A stretch of DNA of 20,276 bases from Mageeibacillus sp. UBA1193 (lineage in GTDB: Bacteria > Bacillota > Clostridia > Saccharofermentanales > Saccharofermentanaceae), in NCBI GenBank assembly GCA_002310155.1, contig DBYF01000093.1, forward strand, positions 1,422 through 21,697. The letters run 5' to 3'. Under the pieces are notes generated by a model. It was not told the origin of the DNA and did not search any database. It saw only the letters and a program-made list of their open reading frames with translations. Made by a program: the position numbers and the translations under genes. Within the stretch, counting starts at the first letter, position 1. The number at the start of each line of letters is the position of its first letter. Of this stretch, positions 14,371-20,276 are shown one piece after another.

Positions 14371-15691
14371 ACACGAAACACCACGTGATAAATGCCGTAA
14401 CCACATAGCTTCCAGCGGAGTACCACATCCATGGAGCGAAGGTCTGTTTTTTCTTCGTCAGATAGAAGATCGCAAGGACCGCGCCTGCGAAGACAACAGT
14501 GGTTCCCCAGAGTCCGAGAGTTCTCGAGAAAGTGTATCCGAATCTCGAAATATAGAGGATGATCTTCGATGCGGAGATCGTGGCAAAGATCATGCTTTCT
14601 GCCATGAGGATCACGCTCAGGATCTTAAGGAGTTTGTTCTCGTGAGACCCGAAGATCCGGACGATCGCGAGGAGTGCGAAGTTGATCAGTACGACATTGA
14701 TCAGTTCGTGAAAACCACTGACCGCATACTCCGATGCGGTGAACTCTTCCGGAAGTACCCCCGCAAAAGCACTGAACATGTAACTGGCCTGCGAGATGAA
14801 GAACAGCACATAAAGTACACCGAAGAGGGAAAGCACGAGAGTGAGTATCATATCCGGCATGAAGCGCAGTTTCGGAGAAGCAGAGACCAGCTTCTCGCGA
14901 CAGTGCTTTTCGAACGAGATCTCTTTTCTGACACTTCCCTGGAAAAGACCGAAGAGGAAGGCGCCGACCGGAAGACTGAGAATGAATTTTCCCAGGGAGT
15001 CCGAAAAAGTTACCGAGGAGAGAAACTCTTCAATGGAGGCGGTCGCATCGCTGAAATGGCTGTCTACCGAAGCGAGATTGCTGACGGCGGCGAAGAAGAA
15101 GCCGGTGATTATGACCAGGACCAGAAGGATCGCGGCAGAATATCCGGGCTTCTTTTTCACCTTTGTGCCTGCGACCGTAGTTCCGTCGGGAAGGATGACT
15201 TCTACGGTCTCATCTGAAGGGTGGATGCATTCGCCGATCGTTTGTATGCGTGCGAAGAAATTCATAAACGGAAGACGTACGCATCCATTGAAAAGATCGG
15301 CGGGGATAAGGCACGAGGAGCGGTCAGAGAGAAGGTGGCCGGTACCTGAGAGCACCATGTAGATGACGACCAGGTGGATGAAGAAGAGGCTTAATCCCTG
15401 CATCTGACCGGAGAAGGTGCTGATGGAAAGAAGGATCAGGATCACTTCCCAGAACCGGGTCTCACCGAGCTGCATCTTCGATGGGGAAAACTTCCCCAGA
15501 TCCTGCTGCTGTCTCATGGTCAGTTCCAGCCACAAGACCGCACCGCAGGAAAGAATCGACAGGAAAATAGTGACGGCCAGATGACTCCTGATATACGAGG
15601 TGAAAAAGCAGATGTATGCATAGGAAAAAGCGTAGCTTAACCCAAGGCAGAGCTTCTTAAGGGTCTCTGCCCGCTTCGTGTTCGTATTCAT
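14369..15691 (-). CDS. DUF4153/DUF4173-family integral membrane protein
   Basis: A 440-residue polytopic protein with about ten or eleven predicted membrane helices. The C-terminal half matches the DUF4153/4173 pattern: SEYAVSGFHELINVVLINFA, then helices and YISRFGYTFSRTLGLW. A soluble stretch near residues 165-185 (EVILPDGTTVAGTKVKKK) is probably cytoplasmic. AAGGAG lies 11 bases before the ATG at 15691, 36 bases after the regulator gene. It is the last gene of a three-gene operon with a DUF2975 protein and a small XRE regulator, a grouping seen in other Firmicutes. Its job is unknown; envelope stress or transport are only guesses. Confidence 0.78.
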   Translation of the reverse strand: MNTNTKRAETLKKLCLGLSYAFSYAYICFFTSYIRSHLAVTIFLSILSCGAVLWLELTMRQQQDLGKFSPSKMQLGETRFWEVILILLSISTFSGQMQGLSLFFIHLVVIYMVLSGTGHLLSDRSSCLIPADLFNGCVRLPFMNFFARIQTIGECIHPSDETVEVILPDGTTVAGTKVKKKPGYSAAILLVLVIITGFFFAAVSNLASVDSHFSDATASIEEFLSSVTFSDSLGKFILSLPVGAFLFGLFQGSVRKEISFEKHCREKLVSASPKLRFMPDMILTLVLSLFGVLYVLFFISQASYMFSAFAGVLPEEFTASEYAVSGFHELINVVLINFALLAIVRIFGSHENKLLKILSVILMAESMIFATISASKIILYISRFGYTFSRTLGLWGTTVVFAGAVLAIFYLTKKKQTFAPWMWYSAGSYVVTAFITWCFV

Positions 15692-15727
15692 TTTTCAATA
15701 AACTCCTTTGGAAAAAGCGCTTACAGA

Positions 15728-15940
15728 CTATTCTTCGTCTTCTCTGTATTCCAGGATATCGCCGGGCTGGCAGTCGAGTGCCTGACAGATATCGTTCAGG
15801 GTGCTGAAGCGCACGGCTTTGGCTTTCTGGTTCTTCAGGATAGAGAGGTTTGCCGGGGTGATTCCGATCTTCGCCGCGAGGTCACCTGCGGAGATCTTTC
15901 TCTTGGCCATCATAACATCAAGATTAACAATGATCGACAT
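15728..15940 (-). CDS. small XRE-family transcriptional regulator (YozG-like)
   Basis: A 70-residue protein that is almost wholly one Cro/CI-type helix-turn-helix domain: KISAGDLAAKIGITPANLSI is the HTH core (about 15-34), followed by FSTLNDICQALDCQPGDILEY, the conserved C-terminal part. There is no effector or oligomerisation domain. AGGAGG overlaps the stop of the DUF2975 gene 14 bases upstream, suggesting coupled translation. Likely an autoregulator of this operon; ATGAC/GTCAT boxes around the promoter at 16544-16572 are possible sites. Confidence 0.9.
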   Translation of the reverse strand: MSIIVNLDVMMAKRKISAGDLAAKIGITPANLSILKNQKAKAVRFSTLNDICQALDCQPGDILEYREDEE

Positions 15941-15954
15941 AGTTCCGCACCTCC

Positions 15955-16455
15955 TTATACTGTAAGATCGAGCTCAGTACGCATGTCGATGGCTTTATCC
16001 ATCACGAGTCTGACGCACTGGACGATGAGTCCTACGAAGAGTCCGATCAGCGAGATCAGGAACAGCACATAAGATGCGCATGCGCCGATGATGCAGACCA
16101 GGCAGATGAGGAAGCAGCAGATGGAGATCATGGACATATAGCGTGTGTTTACCTTCTCGAAAACGATCTCCTTCTTCAGGTTCAGAAGAAGATTGACCAC
16201 ACCGTAGATAATGATGTACGAGATGCCGGTCGAAAGATAAAAACAGGTCATAAAGACGATGAATCGTACGTTCTCATTCTCGAGGAAGGAGAGGAACGGG
16301 AGATAACCTTCGTTGAAAAGGCCGCCGTTCCAGCAGTATTTGCAGAAAGAATATCCGAAGATGTCTCCGAGGACGCAGCAGAAGAAGAATACGGCAGAAG
16401 CTGCCAGTGTCAGGTTCAGCCACAAAGAATAACTGGGTTTGGATGAATTGTTCAT
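15955..16455 (-). CDS. DUF2975 family membrane protein
   Basis: A 166-residue protein with four predicted membrane helices (about 12-33, 66-92, 107-125 and 127-148). The layout and the short LKKEIVFEKVNTRYMSMIS segment between helices 2 and 3 fit DUF2975, proteins typically encoded next to YozG-like XRE regulators, as here. GGAGG lies 6 bases before the ATG at 16455. It is the first gene of the operon, behind a strong promoter. It might sense a membrane signal and affect the regulator, but this is inference from gene pairing only. The N-terminal half is rich in Cys and aromatics. Confidence 0.78.
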   Translation of the reverse strand: MNNSSKPSYSLWLNLTLAASAVFFFCCVLGDIFGYSFCKYCWNGGLFNEGYLPFLSFLENENVRFIVFMTCFYLSTGISYIIIYGVVNLLLNLKKEIVFEKVNTRYMSMISICCFLICLVCIIGACASYVLFLISLIGLFVGLIVQCVRLVMDKAIDMRTELDLTV

Positions 16456-16543
16456 ATTATGCCTCCGTAAAAAGTTATGTCATCTCCCGCGTCCGGCCGG
16501 TACCCGGGGGAGGGAATGGTAAGAAGGATCCTTTCATGACATC

Positions 16544-16572
16544 ATAATAGCATGGTCATTATCGTAATGCAA
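16544..16572 (-). promoter_or_regulatory. promoter of the DUF2975-XRE-DUF4153/4173 operon
   Basis: Minus-strand TTGCAT (16567-16572), a 17-base spacer and TATTAT (16544-16549), about 88 bases before the ATG at 16455. An inverted pair ATGAC (16536-16540) / GTCAT (16555-16559) brackets the -10 and could be an operator. Confidence 0.7.
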
Positions 16573-16576
16573 GCAT

Positions 16577-16599
16577 TTTTTATCGAAAAACGATAAAAA
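16577..16599. promoter_or_regulatory. inverted repeat between divergent promoters
   Basis: A perfect 9-bp repeat, TTTTTATCG (16577-16585) and CGATAAAAA (16591-16599), with an AAAAA centre. It lies just upstream of the minus promoter -35 and about 60 bases upstream of the plus promoter. It could bind a regulator; its hairpin is too AT-rich to be a strong terminator. Confidence 0.4.
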
Positions 16600-16656
16600 T
16601 ATTTCGAATTACATTCGGCATGTGGAAAACTGTGCAATATTACAAGGGCCGCTCCA

Positions 16657-16684
16657 TTGAAAGAAAACGAAAAGGTCTTATAAT
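16657..16684 (+). promoter_or_regulatory. promoter of the LTA-synthase-family gene
   Basis: TTGAAA (16657-16662), a 16-base spacer and consensus TATAAT (16679-16684), about 70 bases before the TTG start at 16756. Confidence 0.65.
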
Positions 16685-16755
16685 AGGTAGAGTACGAATA
16701 CAATAGGGAAGGTGCGGGCTTTCTGCCAGATATCTTCCGTAATGGAGAGAAGACC

Positions 16756-19344
16756 TTGATCAAGTTTACGAGAAAAGCGGTAAGCTTCACAAGAAATAGA
16801 GTACGCTGGACGACAGTCATCACGGTAATGCTCGTGATGCTCTTTATCGTATTCTTTAAGTCATCCATGTTCGCTTCCAGGATCACTGTTTCCTGTCTGG
16901 GACAGGGAGCGCAGCCTTCCGGAAAATTGAACGGCGGGTCTCCTCTGGTCCAGTCCTTTGAGCCGCAGCAGACGCACGTCGACTATATCGAGATCCGAAT
17001 GGCGACGAACCGAGAGACAGGAAACGTTCTCGCGCCACAGGGCAAACTGCATTTCAAGCTCACTAAGACAGACGGAAAGATCGTCTACGAAGAGACTGTT
17101 CCGCTTCAGAATATCAAGGACAATGAGTATCTGCGATTCCGCATCAACAAGGATCTGACGATCCAGAAGACATATATCATCATGCTCGAGACGGAGGGCA
17201 CGATTGGTGAGGAAGTCCCATCTGTATGGGTTTCTTCCAATGTTCCGGATGAATTGTCCGATGTCAGCTATCCGGGTATTCCGGCCGGTGCGCATCTGCA
17301 GTGCAATACACAGATCCGCTACTCCCGCATGGACTATCCGGCCATGATCATCAGTATCTTCCTGATCTTTGTATGCGGCTTGATCGCACTCTTACACTTC
17401 GACCTTTATGAGAAGGACAGAGAGCATCTGACGATCGTAGTCATGTATATCATGCCGATCCTGATGTTCACGATCGTTGAACTTCTGAACGGTAATTCTG
17501 TTCTGAAAAAGTCTCCGCCGGCATACATCGTCAACTACATCTATTACCTGGTCCTCTATGTTCTGCTGCTGGTCCTCTTTAACCGCTTCCGTCTGACGAC
17601 GATCATCATCAACTCTATCCTTCTGGTCATCTCGATCTTTAACTACTTCAAGCTTCTGTGGAGAGGTGAACCGGTACAGCTGTGGGATGTTGTTACACTG
17701 AAGACGGCGATGAACGTTTCGGACAGCTATCATATCGAGCTGTCGCCGATACTGATCATCGCAGTATTACTGTTTATCTTCTCGATCCTTCTGGTATCCA
17801 AGTGCAAGTATAAGATCCAGCTGAAGAGAAACCGTGCGTACATCGGTGGTGTCTGTGCGGTCCTGATGATCTTCCTCGCACTGACCCTGATCGATACCAG
17901 ACGCTATCAGAACGCTAACTTCAGCCTCATGGAAAAGATGGGTGTTGTTAATAATGCGAGTAACCCGGCTCAGAATTTCTCGAAGAACGGTATGATCGTG
18001 GCCCTGACCATGAATGCCCAGCACCTGTCGGTCGAAGTACCGGATAACTACAGTGTATCCCAGGTTCAGAGAGTCGAGGAGAAGATCGAGAACCAGGTGG
18101 CACACTCGATCCTGCCGAATGATGTCCTGAAAGATTTCGAAGAGACTCAGCCGATCCGTGTAGCCTGCGGTGACCGTATCCTGCAGGATGGCGAGAAGCC
18201 GACGATCATCTGTATCATGAATGAATCCTACTCGGATATGTCTACAGTCGGATCCTTTGATACGAACCTTCCGATGCATCCTTACATGGATTCCCTGTAT
18301 GAGAGAGCAAATGTCATTCACGGTGATCTCTGTGTCTCCGTTTATGGCGGCGGTACGGCGAACTCCGAATTCGAGTTCCTGACCGGAAACCCGATGGCGT
18401 TCTTCCCGACCGGAAGTATCCCGTATCAGCAGTATATCGGAAGCTCCACAGGATCGCTCCCGCGTTTCCTGAAGAGCCAGGGTTACCAGACGATCGCCGT
18501 GCATCCATTCCTGGCCAGCGGCTGGAACCGTCCAGAAGTATATACCAGTATGGCATTTGACCGCTTCGTTTCGATCGATGATTTCGGTGACGATTCCGAA
18601 TATCTCCGATCCTACATCTCAGACAGCACATCGTACAGAAAGCTGATCGAGCTCTATGAGCAGAGAGACCAGAAGCATCCGCTGTTCCTGTTCAACGTTA
18701 CGATGCAGAACCACGGATCCTACACGAGCACGGACCCGAACTTCAATCAGGACGTACGTCTGATCGACTATCCGGATAAGTTCCCGGAGACTGAGCAGTA
18801 TCTGAGTCTGGCCAGACAGAGTGACCTGGCGCTGGAAGACCTGATCAACTACTTCAGCAATGTAGATGATCCGGTCATCATCTGCTTCTTCGGCGACCAC
18901 TTGCCGAGCATGATCAACGGCTTCTACGAGACACTTCTCGGCAAAGAGATCGTCGATCTGACCGGTGAAGAGATGCAGAATCTTTATAAGACGGATTTCT
19001 TCATCTGGGCGAACTACGACATTCCGGAGTGCGAGATCGAGAATATCAGCTTGAACTATCTCTCCACGCTCCTGCTCCAGAACACGGGAATGGATCTCCC
19101 GGCATATAATCTTCTGATCGCAAACGCTTACGATCAGTATCCTGTCCTGACATCTATGGGTGTCTACGACAGTCAGGGAAGAAGATACGATACGGTCGCG
19201 GATGTACCGGATACAACTGGTATCCTGAACGAGTACAATATCCTGACTTACAACAATCTCTTTGAATCGAAGAAACGGCGGTCCGAACTCTTTGATGTAG
19301 TTTATTTCGTGCCGCAGAAAAAAGAAACGGAAATCGAGGAATAA
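16756..19344 (+). CDS. LTA-synthase-family sulfatase-fold membrane enzyme with extra N-terminal extracytoplasmic domain
   Basis: An 862-residue protein from a TTG start with GGAGAG before it; the nearby ATG at 16742 is out of frame. One helix (about 17-38) is followed by about 150 extracytoplasmic residues, then about five more helices (about 195-380) and a large C-terminal sulfatase-fold domain. Catalytic signs: metal ligand Glu490 in CIMNESYSD, nucleophile Thr534 in YGGGTANSEFEFLTGN, TMQNHGSY, and Asp714-His715 in CFFGDHLPS. LtaS enzymes polymerise glycerol-phosphate from phosphatidylglycerol onto a lipid anchor; related ones transfer phospho-groups to other glycans. At 862 residues it is much longer than a typical LtaS of about 650, because of the first loop, which looks like a beta-sandwich (VQSFEPQQTHVDYIEIRM, LRFRINKDL). 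Exact acceptor is unknown. The helicase starts 3 bases after its stop. Confidence 0.88.
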   Translation: MIKFTRKAVSFTRNRVRWTTVITVMLVMLFIVFFKSSMFASRITVSCLGQGAQPSGKLNGGSPLVQSFEPQQTHVDYIEIRMATNRETGNVLAPQGKLHFKLTKTDGKIVYEETVPLQNIKDNEYLRFRINKDLTIQKTYIIMLETEGTIGEEVPSVWVSSNVPDELSDVSYPGIPAGAHLQCNTQIRYSRMDYPAMIISIFLIFVCGLIALLHFDLYEKDREHLTIVVMYIMPILMFTIVELLNGNSVLKKSPPAYIVNYIYYLVLYVLLLVLFNRFRLTTIIINSILLVISIFNYFKLLWRGEPVQLWDVVTLKTAMNVSDSYHIELSPILIIAVLLFIFSILLVSKCKYKIQLKRNRAYIGGVCAVLMIFLALTLIDTRRYQNANFSLMEKMGVVNNASNPAQNFSKNGMIVALTMNAQHLSVEVPDNYSVSQVQRVEEKIENQVAHSILPNDVLKDFEETQPIRVACGDRILQDGEKPTIICIMNESYSDMSTVGSFDTNLPMHPYMDSLYERANVIHGDLCVSVYGGGTANSEFEFLTGNPMAFFPTGSIPYQQYIGSSTGSLPRFLKSQGYQTIAVHPFLASGWNRPEVYTSMAFDRFVSIDDFGDDSEYLRSYISDSTSYRKLIELYEQRDQKHPLFLFNVTMQNHGSYTSTDPNFNQDVRLIDYPDKFPETEQYLSLARQSDLALEDLINYFSNVDDPVIICFFGDHLPSMINGFYETLLGKEIVDLTGEEMQNLYKTDFFIWANYDIPECEIENISLNYLSTLLLQNTGMDLPAYNLLIANAYDQYPVLTSMGVYDSQGRRYDTVADVPDTTGILNEYNILTYNNLFESKKRRSELFDVVYFVPQKKETEIEE

Positions 19345-19347
19345 TCA

Positions 19348-20276
19348 TTGGAATACACATCATTCGATCAGATGGACCTGTCTCCTGAGGTCATGCGCGC
19401 CCTGGAAAAGATGGGCATGAAAACACCTACGTCTGTGCAGAAGCAGGCGATTCCGCTCCTTATGGATAACCGCTGTGTGATCGCGAAAGCACCGACAGGT
19501 ACAGGTAAGACTTTTGCCTTCGGAATCCCGATCCTGGAGTACCTGAATATGGATGCGGACTTCGTTCAGGCCCTGATCCTCTGCCCGACAAGAGAACTGG
19601 CACTTCAAATCTGCACGGAGCTCCGGGCCTTAGGTGCTTTTATCAAGGGATTAAAGATCTGCGGTATCATCGGCGGACAGAAGATGGATAAGCAGATCCA
19701 GATGCTCAAGAAAAAACCGCAGATCGTAGTCGCGACTCCGGGCCGTCTTCTCGATCATGTGCAGCATAAGAATATCGATATCTCCGACATCTACACGCTC
19801 GTTCTCGACGAGGCCGACAAGATGCTCGACATGGGATTCATTAAAGACATAAGAAAGATCATGAAGCTCACGCCCTCTGACAAGCAGATCGCGATGTTCT
19901 CCGCGACAATGAGCAGAGAAGTCATGAACATCACATGGGAATACATGGATGGCGCTGATGAGATCGAGGTCGCTCCGAAGGAAGAGGACATGCCGAAGAT
20001 CAGCCAGTACATCCTGCATCTCGAGGAAAGAGAGAAGATGGACGCTTTTGCGAAGATCATGGAGAAGTATGACTGCAGCCGTGTCATGGCTTTCTGCAAT
20101 ACAAAGACCCGCGTCCGAGTCGTGACCGAGGGCATCAAGCGTCTCGGGTACAAGGCGGAGTGCCTCCACGGAGACATCGGCCAGGGTGCGAGAAACCGCA
20201 TCATGGAGGACTTCAGGAAAGGCAAGTTCAACATCCTCGTCGCGACAGACGTTGCCGCGAGAGGTATCGACGTATC
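19348..20276 (+). CDS. DEAD-box ATP-dependent RNA helicase, 3' end cut by window edge
   Basis: A 309-codon open frame to the window edge, lacking the end of the second RecA domain. The TTG at 19348 is chosen because GAGGA lies 7 bases upstream and because it includes the upstream Phe6 (TSFDQMDLS) of the Q-motif region; the next ATG at 19372 would lose it. Motifs in order: Q motif around Gln31, Walker A APTGTGKT (48-55), Ia PTRELA, Ib TPGRLL, DEAD (154-157), SAT, and VATDVAARGIDV (motif V) at the edge. It unwinds RNA in ribosome assembly, decay or translation start, often in the cold. The binding site overlaps the end of the LTA-synthase-like gene, so the two are probably co-transcribed. Confidence 0.95.
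   Translation, partial: MEYTSFDQMDLSPEVMRALEKMGMKTPTSVQKQAIPLLMDNRCVIAKAPTGTGKTFAFGIPILEYLNMDADFVQALILCPTRELALQICTELRALGAFIKGLKICGIIGGQKMDKQIQMLKKKPQIVVATPGRLLDHVQHKNIDISDIYTLVLDEADKMLDMGFIKDIRKIMKLTPSDKQIAMFSATMSREVMNITWEYMDGADEIEVAPKEEDMPKISQYILHLEEREKMDAFAKIMEKYDCSRVMAFCNTKTRVRVVTEGIKRLGYKAECLHGDIGQGARNRIMEDFRKGKFNILVATDVAARGIDV

Larger units (their letters stand above)
16456..16755. other. 300-base divergent intergenic region
   Basis: Holds two divergent promoters (16544-16572 minus, 16657-16684 plus) and an AT-rich inverted repeat between them. On the minus side, an 80-base leader is GC-rich with palindromic bits: CCGGCCGG, GGTACC, AAGGATCCTT and a CTCCC/GGGAG pairing. Boxes ATGTCAT (16477-16483), ATGACAT (16536-16542) and GTCAT (16555-16559) may be regulator sites. 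No known riboswitch was recognised and no gene is apparent. Confidence 0.6.

Noticed and set aside
16456..16540. Possible riboswitch in the leader of the DUF2975 operon
   Set aside because: The leader is only about 80 bases, the longest pairing (ATGTCAT/ATGACAT) would need bases upstream of the likely transcription start, and no known aptamer core was recognised.

Overview
The window looks like chromosomal DNA from an anaerobic Firmicute of the class Clostridia, with mid-range base composition. Evidence: strong AGGAGG-type ribosome binding sites, sigma-A-type TTGNNN/TATAAT promoters, a YesL-like DUF624 protein, an LTA-synthase-type enzyme (Gram-positive envelope), a DUF2975 / YozG-like regulator / DUF4153-4173 cassette, and a lipoprotein solute-binding protein. 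The genus cannot be fixed from the sequence alone. There are no tRNA or rRNA genes, CRISPR arrays, insertion sequences or prophage genes. Genes are packed tightly and intact except where the two window edges cut them.

Layout. (1) 1-4202: a DUF624 membrane protein (cut by the left edge) diverges from a sialate-O-acetylesterase-type SGNH esterase, which converges on a sugar-type solute-binding lipoprotein. (2) 4203-4735: a divergent promoter pair, then a lone, very short type IV pilin-like gene followed by two apparent terminators. (3) 4762-8009: hexuronate catabolism, with uxaC on the minus strand diverging from eda-kdgK on the plus strand. (4) 8011-9354: a bidirectional terminator holding an unusual structured core, then an alkaline-phosphatase-superfamily phosphodiesterase on the minus strand. 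(5) 9445-14271: five closely spaced plus-strand genes, deoB-deoC-cdd (deoxynucleoside/pyrimidine salvage) followed by a membrane protein with a Cys-Ala repeat tail and a radical SAM enzyme whose start overlaps it by 4 bases. The group ends in a second bidirectional terminator carrying the same structured core. (6) 14369-16572: a minus-strand operon of DUF2975 membrane protein, XRE regulator and DUF4153/4173 membrane protein, with its own promoter. (7) 16657-20276: an LTA-synthase-family enzyme and a DEAD-box RNA helicase (cut by the right edge), both apparently starting with TTG.

How the genes work together. UxaC, KdgK and Eda are the first and last two steps from uronic acids to pyruvate plus glyceraldehyde-3-phosphate; the middle reductase and dehydratase are not in the window. 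The esterase, the solute-binding protein and the YesL-like protein would fit uptake and deacetylation of plant-type oligosaccharides, but no permease is present here. DeoB and DeoC turn deoxyribose-1-phosphate into glyceraldehyde-3-phosphate plus acetaldehyde, and Cdd deaminates cytidine.

Most interesting points: the pair at 11771-14271, a membrane protein with seven consecutive Cys-Ala dipeptides next to a translationally coupled radical SAM enzyme with an apparent RRE-like N-terminal region, which looks like an undescribed peptide-modification system; and the two terminators whose loops share a conserved hairpin core with compensated stem changes.
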